Source: an uncultured Clostridia bacterium
GTDB lineage: Bacteria; Bacillota; Clostridia; Peptostreptococcales; Anaerovoracaceae
DNA length: 15,820 nucleotides
Assembly (NCBI GenBank): GCA_937889655.1
Contig: CALBZG010000040.1
Span: 1 to 15,820 of the forward strand
Direction of reading: 5' to 3'
The notes under the pieces were generated by a model that did no database searches, was not told the origin of the DNA, and saw only the letters and a list, made by a program, of their open reading frames with translations. Shown piece by piece: positions 7,613 to 14,970 of this stretch (within the stretch, counting starts at the first letter, position 1; every line of letters begins with the position of its first letter). The position numbers and the translations under genes were made by a program.

Positions 7613-8494
7613 ATGAGCAGATCGATTGAAGAATTGGCCGACAGAATAAATACGGTAACTCCGCTGGAAGAAGCTTATCCAGTGCTGCTGCGGCAGATCA
7701 ATGACCCGCCGAAAATCCTTTACTATATCGGAGATATTTCCCTTGCCTCGCAAATTTGTGTTTCGGCAGTGGGATCCAGGAAGGCCACACCTTACGGTAA
7801 ATGGGCAGCCTTTTCCATAGGCGAAAAATTAGGGCAGAACGGAGTTGTATCAGTCAGCGGCATGGCGCAAGGGATTGACAGTTTTGTTCACAAAGGATCT
7901 TTGAAGGCAAGAGGAAGGACCATCGCTGTCCTTGGCAACGGGCCAGATATCTGTTTTCCCTCCGGGAACATAGACCTGATGAGGAGAATCGCGGATGAAG
8001 GACTCATCCTCTCCGAATATGCACCGGGAGTCCGCCCCACAAAGTTCACTTTTCCTTTGAGAAACAGGATCATAAGCGGGCTTTCGGCAGCTACAATAGT
8101 GGTGGAAGCCGGGCTTCACTCCGGCTCTCTAATTACTGCCGAAAGAGCTTCAGAGCAAGGGAGGGAGGTCTATGCCATCCCTGGAAACATCAATAACATA
8201 AATGCTATAGGTGGAAACAAGCTAATCAAAGACGGAGCCTCCCCCCTTATAGTGCTGGATGATATTCTGGATGATATGGGGCTGGAAAGGAAAGCTGGTA
8301 CCCGGCTCAATGTCGAATTGGGGAAAGACGAAAGTATCGTTTTGGAGTTAATAAAAAGCGGGGGAGAAGTTACCTGTGATGAGATCTGTCGGGCCCTTTC
8401 CAGGCATCCGGGAGAGGTCAGTGGCATAGTCACAGTTCTGGAGATGAAAGGCTGCGTGTACAGCGCACTAGGAAAAATATTTGTTGCAAAGTGA
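7613..8494 (+). CDS. dprA: DNA-processing protein DprA (Smf)
   Basis: Cytosolic single-stranded-DNA-binding protein that loads RecA on incoming DNA in naturally competent bacteria. 293 residues, like the Bacillus protein, without a C-terminal extension beyond the winged-helix-like segment. Rossmann-type core motifs are clear: DPPKILYYIG (31-40), VGSRKATPYG (53-62), VSGMAQGIDS (81-90), TIAVLGNG (103-110), FPLRNRIISGLS (147-158), VVEAGLHSGSLITA (163-176) and AIPGNINNINA (188-198). A C-terminal domain (about 238-293) resembles the DprA winged helix. The start at 7613 has a GGGGGG-rich ribosome site 8 nt upstream beginning at the yifB stop codon. It is co-transcribed with yifB, and a promoter for topA is embedded in its last codons. 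Confidence 0.95.
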   Translation: MSRSIEELADRINTVTPLEEAYPVLLRQINDPPKILYYIGDISLASQICVSAVGSRKATPYGKWAAFSIGEKLGQNGVVSVSGMAQGIDSFVHKGSLKARGRTIAVLGNGPDICFPSGNIDLMRRIADEGLILSEYAPGVRPTKFTFPLRNRIISGLSAATIVVEAGLHSGSLITAERASEQGREVYAIPGNINNINAIGGNKLIKDGASPLIVLDDILDDMGLERKAGTRLNVELGKDESIVLELIKSGGEVTCDEICRALSRHPGEVSGIVTVLEMKGCVYSALGKIFVAK

Positions 8495-8512
8495 AAAAAA
8501 TCTACATATAAT
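8484..8512 (+). promoter_or_regulatory. Internal promoter for topA, overlapping the end of dprA
   Basis: -35 TTGCAA (8484-8489) in the last dprA codons, a 17-bp spacer and a perfect -10 TATAAT (8507-8512). The transcript would start near 8519, about 30 nt before the topA ATG. This would let topA, and probably hslVU, be expressed separately from yraN-yifB-dprA. Confidence 0.68.
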
Positions 8513-8548
8513 TAACGCTTGAACAATGGGGTACTAAGGAGGGAACGT

Positions 8549-10624
8549 ATGAGCGCCGCAAAAAAAGCATTGGTAATTGTAGAATCACCGGCAAAAGCAA
8601 AGACTATAGGTAAATATCTGGGAAGCAATTACAAGGTGGTTGCGTCTGTCGGACATATCAGAGATCTTCCGAAAAGCAAGCTGGGTATCAATATCGAAAA
8701 TAATTTCGAGCCTGAGTATATCTCCATAAGAGGTAAGGGCGATCTGATAAAAAGTCTTAAGAAAGAAGCAAAAGATGCTTCCAGAGTTTTCCTGGCAACT
8801 GACCCTGACCGCGAAGGCGAAGCGATCAGCTGGCATCTTGCATATCTTTTAGGAATATCTGAAAGTGAACCCTGCCGAGTCGTATTTAATGAAATAACAA
8901 AGAAGAGTATTAAAGAGGCGATCAAGAATCCGAGGGTGATCGATCTGAGTCTGGTCAATGCGCAGCAGGCCCGTCGAGTTCTGGACAGGCTTGTGGGCTA
9001 TAAAATAAGCCCGCTTCTATGGCGCAAGGTTAGAAGAGGATTGTCTGCCGGCCGTGTGCAATCAGCGGCTTTAAAAATAATATGCGACAGGGAAAATCTC
9101 ATCAAGGCTTTTATCCCTAAGGAATATTGGACCATTCAGGTGAAACTTGAAAAGGCTGGAGAAGCATCCAAAAAGAAGCAATTCACTGCGAAGCTTATCG
9201 AAAAAAACGGAAAAAAAATATCTCTGGACAATAAAGAACAAGCCGATGACGTCCTTGAAGCCTTAAATCCCGAAAAATATGAAGTCTCTCAAATTGAAAA
9301 AAAGGATCGCATCAAGAAACCGTACCCGCCTTTTACCACCAGCAGTTTACAACAGGAAGCTTCTACAAAGCTTAATTTCTATACAAAAAAAACCATGCTG
9401 ATCGCACAACAGCTATATGAAGGATGCGAAATAAAAGGTCACGGCATAATCGGACTTGTAACCTATATCAGAACGGATTCGGTCCGCGTTTCCGATGAAG
9501 CCCGTGAAATGGCGAAAGAACTGATCAACTCTCAATTTGGCCAAAACTATTGGGGGAACCATTTTTATTTAAATAAAAAGAAAGACGTACAGGATGCCCA
9601 TGAAGCGATCCGTCCAACAAATCCGGGTCTTCAACCGGAGGACATCAAGGATTCTCTCACAAGAGATCAGTATAGCCTTTATAAACTGATATGGTCGAGA
9701 TTCATGGCGAGCCAGATGTCGCCGGCAGAATTTGCCGCCATGTCAGTAGATGTAAATAATGGCGACTACACATTCCGGGCAAATGGATCAAAGCTCAAAT
9801 TTGACGGCTTTCTTAAAGTGTACACCGACTCCAGCGATGAAGATAAAGACAGGGAATTACCGGAGCTTTCAATAAACGAGAGATTGAATGCTTCCGATGT
9901 GAACGCAGATCAGAATTTCACTCAACCGCCTTCGCGATTTACAGAAGCAAGTCTTGTGAAGGATCTGGAAGATAAGAATATTGGCCGGCCATCCACATAC
10001 GCACCGATTATCGCCACTTTGCTGGAAAGAAAGTATATAACAAGAGAAAAGAAGGTTTTGGCGCCAACGGAATTGGGATTTATCGTTACTCAGATGATGG
10101 AGCAGTACTTTAAGGAAATTGTGGATGCAGGCTTTACCGCCGGCATGGAAGACAGATTGGATGATGTTGAGATAAAAGATACAGATTGGCGCTATATCGT
10201 CCGGGAATTTTACAATACCCTCAAAGTGGAGCTTGAAATCGCCGATAATGAAATCGAAAAAATTGAGTTCGAAGATGAGCTGACCGGGGAAATGTGTGAA
10301 TTATGCGGCAAACCAATGGCGCTGAAGCACGGTAGATTTGGCTCCTTTTCGGCCTGTACAGGTTATCCGGAATGCAAGAATACCAAACCGATCGTGAGCA
10401 AAATCGAGGTGAAATGCCCAACCTGCGGCAAGGACCTTGTAGCACGGAAAAGTAAAAGTGGGAGGCTGTTTTACGGTTGTTCAGGGTACCCTGAATGCCA
10501 GCAGTTATATTGGAATAAACCTGTTCAGCGCGAATGCCCACTTTGCGGAAACCTTTTAGTAGAAAAGAAAACAAAAACAAGCAGATATGCATGTTCAAAT
10601 GCAAAATGCGGGTATAAAGAATAA
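8549..10624 (+). CDS. topA: DNA topoisomerase I (type IA)
   Basis: Type IA topoisomerase that relaxes negative supercoils by cutting one strand through a tyrosine linkage. 691 residues from the chosen start. The N-terminal Toprim domain carries E12 and the acidic triad in TDPDREGEA (D85, D87, E89). The central topoisomerase domain carries the catalytic Y306 in LVTYIRTDS and the family segment NIGRPSTYAP (477-486). Three C-terminal four-cysteine zinc ribbons follow: C583/C586/C603/C609, C623/C626/C644/C650 and C663/C666/C682/C687. The start at 8549 was preferred over an in-frame upstream TTG (8519) because AAGGAGGG sits 6 nt ahead and the protein then opens as in relatives. In Bacillus topA is followed by trmFO and xerC; here hslV comes next, 22 nt later. 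Confidence 0.97.
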   Translation: MSAAKKALVIVESPAKAKTIGKYLGSNYKVVASVGHIRDLPKSKLGINIENNFEPEYISIRGKGDLIKSLKKEAKDASRVFLATDPDREGEAISWHLAYLLGISESEPCRVVFNEITKKSIKEAIKNPRVIDLSLVNAQQARRVLDRLVGYKISPLLWRKVRRGLSAGRVQSAALKIICDRENLIKAFIPKEYWTIQVKLEKAGEASKKKQFTAKLIEKNGKKISLDNKEQADDVLEALNPEKYEVSQIEKKDRIKKPYPPFTTSSLQQEASTKLNFYTKKTMLIAQQLYEGCEIKGHGIIGLVTYIRTDSVRVSDEAREMAKELINSQFGQNYWGNHFYLNKKKDVQDAHEAIRPTNPGLQPEDIKDSLTRDQYSLYKLIWSRFMASQMSPAEFAAMSVDVNNGDYTFRANGSKLKFDGFLKVYTDSSDEDKDRELPELSINERLNASDVNADQNFTQPPSRFTEASLVKDLEDKNIGRPSTYAPIIATLLERKYITREKKVLAPTELGFIVTQMMEQYFKEIVDAGFTAGMEDRLDDVEIKDTDWRYIVREFYNTLKVELEIADNEIEKIEFEDELTGEMCELCGKPMALKHGRFGSFSACTGYPECKNTKPIVSKIEVKCPTCGKDLVARKSKSGRLFYGCSGYPECQQLYWNKPVQRECPLCGNLLVEKKTKTSRYACSNAKCGYKE

Positions 10625-10646
10625 GGATTATCCAGGAGGTGAAAAT

Positions 10647-11186
10647 ATGGTGAAATTTAACGCAACAACAATCGTAGCGGTCAGAAGAGGGCCGGAAGAT
10701 GTATGCATAGGCGGAGATGGGCAGGTTACGATGGGCGAAACGGCTATCATGAAAGCCGGCGCCAAGAAAGTCAGAAAAATATACAAGGACCAGGTCCTTG
10801 TTGGATTTGCAGGCTCAGTAGCCGACGCTTTTTCCCTTTCGGAAAAATTTGAAAAGAAACTGGAGGAGCATGCCGGAAACCTCAAAAGGGCTGCAGTGGC
10901 TTTAGCGCAATTATGGAGATCCGATAAAGTGATGCGAAATCTGGAAGCGCTTATGATCGTAGCGGACAGGGAAAGTCTGCTGATCATTTCAGGCAACGGG
11001 GAAGTGATAGAACCGGACCAAAGCTTCATCGCCATCGGCAGCGGAGGTAACTATGCTTATGCTGCTGCCAATGCACTTTTTAATCACACAGACATGGGCG
11101 CCGAGGCTATCGTCAGAGAGTCCTTGACTATAGCGGCATCGATATGTGTTTACACAAATGACCGTATATCAGTCGAAACACTATAA
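10647..11186 (+). CDS. hslV: HslV (ClpQ), proteolytic subunit of the HslVU protease
   Basis: N-terminal-nucleophile threonine protease that forms the proteolytic core of the ATP-dependent HslUV (ClpYQ) complex in the cytosol. 179 residues. The start at 10647 has AGGAGG 7 nt upstream; a longer in-frame reading into topA is unlikely. The product opens MVKFNATTIVAVRR, so a six-residue leader (MVKFNA) probably has to be removed to free the catalytic Thr7, as in other Bacillota enzymes, rather than Thr2 as in Escherichia coli. Other family motifs are GGDGQVT (22-28), KKVRKIY (40-46), GFAGSVADAF (53-62), IAIGSGGNYA (128-137) and ICVYTND (165-171). hslU follows after 37 nt, so the two are made together. 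Confidence 0.96.
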   Translation: MVKFNATTIVAVRRGPEDVCIGGDGQVTMGETAIMKAGAKKVRKIYKDQVLVGFAGSVADAFSLSEKFEKKLEEHAGNLKRAAVALAQLWRSDKVMRNLEALMIVADRESLLIISGNGEVIEPDQSFIAIGSGGNYAYAAANALFNHTDMGAEAIVRESLTIAASICVYTNDRISVETL

Positions 11187-11223
11187 ACATCAGACCGACA
11201 AATCGTACAAGGAGGTATAAAGA

Positions 11224-12651
11224 ATGACTACTCTATATGAGATGACACCAAAAGAAATCGTTGCGGAACTTGATAAATATATAATCGGCCAGGACGAAGC
11301 TAAAAAATCTGTGGCAGTGGCCTTGAGAAACCGCTACAGAAGAAATCTCCTGCCGGAGGAATGGAAAGACGAAATCACGCCAAAGAATATTCTGATGATA
11401 GGTTCTACGGGCGTTGGAAAAACTGAAATAGCACGGAGACTGGCCAAATTGGCGGATGCTCCTTTTGTTAAGGTGGAAGCGACAAAATACAGCCAGATCG
11501 GATATGTGGGCAAAGACGTTGAATCCATGGTAAGAGATTTGGTTGAAGCTTCTGTGCGTATTACAAAACAAAAAAGGATCCAGGAAAAATATTCTGTCGC
11601 TGAGGAAATCGCTCAAGAAAAAATAATTCAGGCCATCATTCCGTCCAAGGGCAAAGGGGCACAGGGCTCAACACCGAGAAATCCGTTTGAATATATCATG
11701 GGCGGCGCCGGATATAAGACTCAAAAGCAGCAATATGAAGAACAGAAGGCCAGTGAATCAGAAGTGGCGGAAAGCGATATCGAACTGGCGAGAGTGCAGG
11801 TTAGGCAGCAGTTGATCGACGGCTTGCTGGAAGATCAATATATCGAAATAGAAGTGGATGACAATCCGACCCAAAACACTCTGGATGTGGGGGAAGGCGG
11901 CATGATCGCCATCGGCAACATTTTTGGCGATGCGATGCCAAAAAGGAAAAAGAAGAAAAAAATGCGCGTGAAGGATGCCAGAAAAGTTTTGATCGAGCAA
12001 GAAGCGCAAAACCTGATCGACATGGAGCAAGTTACGGCGGAAGCGTTGGAAAACGCAGAGCAGAACGGGATCATCTTCATCGATGAGATGGATAAGATCG
12101 CGTCGGGAAGCGATTATCATGTGGGCGCGGATGTTTCCCGGGAAGGTGTGCAAAGAGATATTCTCCCAATCGTAGAAGGAAGCGTCGTCAATACGAAGCA
12201 TGGTTCAGTAAAAACCGATTACATGCTGTTTATTGGCGCAGGCGCTTTTCACACGGTTAAACCGACGGATCTGATACCGGAGCTTCAAGGCCGCTTCCCG
12301 ATAAGAGTCAATCTGGAGAACCTGACTAAGGAGGACTTTATACAAATACTGACGAAACCCGAGAATGCTTTGATCAAGCAGCATAAAATGCTCCTTGAAA
12401 CGGAAGGTGTCAAAGTCAATTTTACAGACGGAGCTGTCGATACGATCGCGACCATGGCCTATTTGACAAACGAGCAGAACGAAAACATCGGAGCACGCAG
12501 GCTTCATACCATCATGGAGAAGCTCCTTGAAGAAATATCATATAATATCCCTGACACGACTGAAGAAGAAATCGTCATTGACAGCGACTACGTCAAGAAT
12601 AAGTTCTCGGATATCATACGAAAGGATAATATCGAAAGATTCATCCTTTAG
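11224..12651 (+). CDS. hslU: HslU (ClpY), ATPase subunit of the HslVU protease
   Basis: AAA+ unfoldase that recognises substrates and feeds them to HslV. 475 residues, full length. Walker A GSTGVGKT (60-67), pore loop GYVG (93-96), Walker B IIFIDEMD (283-290), the family segment ELQGRFPIRV (353-362) and sensor-2 region GARRLHTIMEKLL (423-435) are all present. The I-domain (about 110-245) ends in a very basic patch, KRKKKKKM (240-247), which may bind polyanions or be a lineage feature. The C-terminus is ERFIL, matching the tail that inserts into HslV to activate it, so the HslU-HslV pair looks functional. The start at 11224 has AAGGAGG 8 nt upstream. No clear terminator follows, so some transcription may continue into codY. 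Confidence 0.97.
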   Translation: MTTLYEMTPKEIVAELDKYIIGQDEAKKSVAVALRNRYRRNLLPEEWKDEITPKNILMIGSTGVGKTEIARRLAKLADAPFVKVEATKYSQIGYVGKDVESMVRDLVEASVRITKQKRIQEKYSVAEEIAQEKIIQAIIPSKGKGAQGSTPRNPFEYIMGGAGYKTQKQQYEEQKASESEVAESDIELARVQVRQQLIDGLLEDQYIEIEVDDNPTQNTLDVGEGGMIAIGNIFGDAMPKRKKKKKMRVKDARKVLIEQEAQNLIDMEQVTAEALENAEQNGIIFIDEMDKIASGSDYHVGADVSREGVQRDILPIVEGSVVNTKHGSVKTDYMLFIGAGAFHTVKPTDLIPELQGRFPIRVNLENLTKEDFIQILTKPENALIKQHKMLLETEGVKVNFTDGAVDTIATMAYLTNEQNENIGARRLHTIMEKLLEEISYNIPDTTEEEIVIDSDYVKNKFSDIIRKDNIERFIL

Positions 12652-12666
12652 GATATTAATAGGGGA

Positions 12667-12696
12667 TTGTGCATGTTTGTGCATTTTTGTCGATTT
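12667..12696. repeat. Three head-to-tail 10-bp repeats upstream of codY
   Basis: TTGTGCATGT (12667-12676), TTGTGCATTT (12677-12686) and TTGTCGATTT (12687-12696). The first two share eight identical bases and the third is degenerate. The period is 10 bp, close to one helical turn. They lie 15 bp after the hslU stop and about 42 bp before the codY -35, where activator or repressor sites are plausible. Function unknown. Confidence 0.5.
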
Positions 12697-12710
12697 TTCC
12701 TGAAAAGATA

Positions 12711-12725
12711 AATCTTTAGAAAAAT
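12711..12725. promoter_or_regulatory. Possible CodY box upstream of codY
   Basis: AATCTTTAGAAAAAT matches 12 of 15 positions of the known CodY consensus AATTTTCWGAAAATT, with mismatches at positions 4, 7 and 14. It ends 13 bp before the -35 of the codY promoter. CodY autoregulation is known in some Bacillota, so this is a plausible autoregulatory site, but AT-rich DNA gives such matches by chance fairly often. Confidence 0.4.
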
Positions 12726-12738
12726 TAGAATATTGCCG

Positions 12739-12767
12739 TTGTAATAAATTTAGAAATATTATATAAT
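12739..12767 (+). promoter_or_regulatory. codY promoter
   Basis: -35 TTGTAA (12739-12744), a 17-bp spacer and a perfect -10 TATAAT (12762-12767). The transcript would begin near 12774, giving a leader of about 25 nt that is almost wholly occupied by the hairpin at 12778-12797. Confidence 0.72.
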
Positions 12768-12771
12768 ATTT
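12754..12771. repeat. Perfect 18-bp palindrome over the codY -10
   Basis: AAATATTAT followed by its exact reverse complement ATAATATTT. It is centred at 12762/12763 and covers the whole -10 hexamer. It consists only of A and T, so chance formation is easier, but the position is where a repressor would block RNA polymerase. Confidence 0.5.
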
Positions 12772-12777
12772 TTAAAT

Positions 12778-12797
12778 TTATTACATGGAGGTAATAA
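12778..12797 (+). promoter_or_regulatory. Leader hairpin holding the codY ribosome site in its loop
   Basis: TTATTAC (12778-12784) pairs perfectly with GTAATAA (12791-12797) over 7 bp around the loop ATGGAG. The Shine-Dalgarno GGAGGT is thus split between loop and 3' arm, and the hairpin ends 1 nt before the codY ATG. The stem is AU-rich and weak, so it may act as a temperature- or ribosome-sensitive element, or simply melt. Confidence 0.5.
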
Positions 12798-12798
12798 T

Positions 12799-13575
12799 AT
12801 GAGCAAAGAAGTCCTGAGCAAAATCAGAAAACTGAATTGGGTGCTGCAGGAAGCAAGAACCGGTGCTTTTTCTTTTTATGATTTATGTGAAATATTGAGC
12901 GATCTGATGGATGTAAATGTTTATATTACAAACAAAAGAGGCAAGGTCCTCGGCGTCCATTATAAGACAAAACTCGACAGTCCGGCATTGTCGGACCCTG
13001 AGACTGGAGTCGATTTCTTCCCTGGAGAATATAACGATGAGCTTCTCAAAGTAACTGAGACGGAAGCGAACATCTCTCCTGAAGAGGCAATGAAGATATT
13101 CAAATATGAATATGATACTGCAAGCAAAAAACAAATGATCGTTCCGATCATTGGAGGCGGACAAAGATGGGGGACCATATTGCTCTCTCGTTATGAGCCT
13201 GAATTTGACGAAGTCGATATCGCGCTGAGCGAATATGGCGCAACGGTAGTCGGACAGGAGATCCAACGTAGAAAGTCCCTTGAGCTTGAAGAGGAAGAAA
13301 GAAAGAGAAACGTTGTGCAGATGGCCATCGGTACTTTGTCTTTTTCCGAAATAGAAGCGGTTCAGCAGATATTCAAAGAACTCAATGGCAACGAGGGAGT
13401 ATTAGTTGCAAGTAAAATCGCTGATCATGCTAAAATTACACGATCCGTTATCGTAAATGCCCTTCGTAAGCTAGAATCTGCAGGAGTCATTGAATCCCGC
13501 AGCCTTGGCATGAAGGGTACCCATATCAAAATACTGAATTCCAAGTTTTATGAGGAGCTCGGGAAGCTTTCCTAA
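12799..13575 (+). CDS. codY: CodY, global GTP- and branched-chain-amino-acid-sensing regulator
   Basis: DNA-binding regulator that in Bacillota represses or activates many nutrient, transport and virulence genes when isoleucine, leucine or valine and GTP are plentiful. 258 residues, normal length. An N-terminal GAF domain (about 1-155) senses the amino acid and contains VPIIGGGQRWGTILLSR (115-131) and SEYGATVVGQEI (144-155). A helical linker (156-175) leads to a winged helix-turn-helix (about 200-250) with ITRSVIVNALRKLESAGVIE (213-232) and SRSLGMKGTHIK (233-244). The DNA-binding part is nearly the same as in Bacillus. The region around 58-80 differs from the Bacillus effector loop, and I cannot place the arginine that contacts isoleucine there, so the ligand site may vary. 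GGAGG sits 7 nt before the ATG. It has its own promoter and a UUCG terminator after it. Confidence 0.97.
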   Translation: MSKEVLSKIRKLNWVLQEARTGAFSFYDLCEILSDLMDVNVYITNKRGKVLGVHYKTKLDSPALSDPETGVDFFPGEYNDELLKVTETEANISPEEAMKIFKYEYDTASKKQMIVPIIGGGQRWGTILLSRYEPEFDEVDIALSEYGATVVGQEIQRRKSLELEEEERKRNVVQMAIGTLSFSEIEAVQQIFKELNGNEGVLVASKIADHAKITRSVIVNALRKLESAGVIESRSLGMKGTHIKILNSKFYEELGKLS

Positions 13576-13602
13576 GGGAACAAAAATATATAAAGGAATA
13601 AT

Positions 13603-13625
13603 GCCTCCTTCGGGAGGCTTTTCTT
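13603..13625 (+). terminator. Rho-independent terminator after codY, UUCG tetraloop
   Basis: GCCTCC (13603-13608), loop TTCG (13609-13612) and GGAGGC (13613-13618) form a perfect 6-bp GC-rich stem with a very stable tetraloop, followed by TTTTCTT (13619-13625). It lies 27 nt after the codY stop and 35 nt before the hflX start, so it should limit read-through into hflX. Confidence 0.82.
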
Positions 13626-13660
13626 ATCAGGGATGGAATAAAACCCTGTCTGGAGGTCCG

Positions 13661-14965
13661 ATGATCGGTTTTAACAAGGGAAATGAAATAATGGCTGAAG
13701 AGGAATATCACGCAATACTCGTTGGGATCGCGCGGGACGCGGATATTTCCTACTCTATGGATGAACTGTCGGGCTTGGCGGAAGCCGCCGGCGTTATTGT
13801 GTTGGGGCAAATGATTCAAAATCTGGAGACACCCAACAGGGCAACATATATCGGGAAGGGAAAAGTAGAAGAGCTATCCGAGATGGTGGCCAATATGGAA
13901 GCGGATACCGTCATATTCAATGATGAATTATCCGGCCTGCAAATGAGAAATCTGGAAGATGCATTAAATGTCAGAATTATCGACAGGACGGTTTTGATCC
14001 TTGATATTTTCGCAACCAGAGCCGACTCGGCGGAAGGCAAGCTTCAGGTGGAGCTGGCTCAACTTCAATACAGACTGCCGAGGCTGACTGGCTTCGGGAC
14101 TTCGCTGTCCAGGCAGGGAGCAAGCATGGGAGGCAGAGGTGTCGGGATAGGAACAAGAGGTCCAGGGGAGAAGAAGCTGGAAACCGATAAGAGGCATATC
14201 ACAAAAAGGATCAACGAGATCAAGACTGAAATGGAGGATGTGCAGAGAACCCGAAAAGTACAAAGGGCGCATCGGGAAAAATCCAGATTGCCATTGGTTG
14301 CTCTGGTTGGCTACACGAATTCGGGGAAATCGGCGCTAATGAATAGATTTCTTGAAATCAGCGAAAAACCTGAAAAGATGGTGCTGGAAAAAGACATGTT
14401 ATTCGCCACTCTGGATACAAGACAGCGGAAGATCCAATTGCCGGACAACAGAGAATTTCTATTGATAGATACAGTTGGATTTGTCAGTAAGCTGCCTCAT
14501 CACCTCATTAAGGCATTTAAAGCCACCCTGGAGGAAGTAGCAGAGGCTGATCTGTTACTGCACATAGTGGACGCCTCCTATGAGCATCATGATTTTCATA
14601 TCGACGTGACGAATAAAGTGCTCAAGGAGATCGGCGCGGGGCACAAGGAAAAACTCCTGGTATTAAATAAAATCGACCTTTTACCGGAGGCCACTTCAGA
14701 AACATCAAAGAGCATGGCGGTTTCTATATCGGCCAAATATGGGAACAACATTGACAGGTTAATTGAAATCATTTGTGATAAGCTTTTCAAGGACCATGTT
14801 GTGGCTAAATTACTGATTCCCTTCAGCAGAGGCGACGTTTCATCCTATCTTTGCGACAAGACAGAAGTAATCAGCATGGAATTCACTGAGCACGGAACTG
14901 AATTCAAAGTGAAACTGGACAAAGGGGATTATCAACGGCTTAGGGATTACGAAATAAAGGAGTAG
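13661..14965 (+). CDS. hflX: HflX, ribosome-associated GTPase
   Basis: GTPase of the Obg-HflX group that binds the 50S subunit and, in studied bacteria, splits stalled or heat-damaged 70S ribosomes and gives tolerance to some 50S-targeting antibiotics. 434 residues from this start. An N-terminal HflX domain (about 18-125) holds RATYIGKGKVEEL (60-72). The glycine-rich linker GGRGVGIGTRGPGE (157-170) and a coiled segment (172-207) follow, then the G domain: G1 GYTNSGKS (217-224), G3 DTVG (270-273), G4 NKID (336-339) and G5 SAK (357-359). The start is uncertain. ATG 13661 has GGAGGT close by (4 nt from GGAGG), whereas ATG 13691 (opening MAEEEYH) has only a weak AAGGG 10 nt upstream but begins nearer to the conserved part. 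It lies 5 nt before yigZ, whose ribosome site overlaps the hflX stop. Confidence 0.94.
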   Translation: MIGFNKGNEIMAEEEYHAILVGIARDADISYSMDELSGLAEAAGVIVLGQMIQNLETPNRATYIGKGKVEELSEMVANMEADTVIFNDELSGLQMRNLEDALNVRIIDRTVLILDIFATRADSAEGKLQVELAQLQYRLPRLTGFGTSLSRQGASMGGRGVGIGTRGPGEKKLETDKRHITKRINEIKTEMEDVQRTRKVQRAHREKSRLPLVALVGYTNSGKSALMNRFLEISEKPEKMVLEKDMLFATLDTRQRKIQLPDNREFLLIDTVGFVSKLPHHLIKAFKATLEEVAEADLLLHIVDASYEHHDFHIDVTNKVLKEIGAGHKEKLLVLNKIDLLPEATSETSKSMAVSISAKYGNNIDRLIEIICDKLFKDHVVAKLLIPFSRGDVSSYLCDKTEVISMEFTEHGTEFKVKLDKGDYQRLRDYEIKE

Positions 14966-14970
14966 GTGAA

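Noticed and set aside
10221..10604. Minus-strand open frame of 127 codons
   Set aside because: Antisense to the zinc-ribbon tail of topA; its cysteines and length follow from the sense gene.
11758..12201. Minus-strand open frame of 147 codons
   Set aside because: Antisense to hslU, which is complete with all AAA+ motifs; no minus-strand promoter or ribosome site.
13550..13660. In-frame extension of hflX back into codY, or a small gene in the gap
   Set aside because: The extension would be translated through the terminator and overlap codY; its residues do not resemble an HflX N-terminus.
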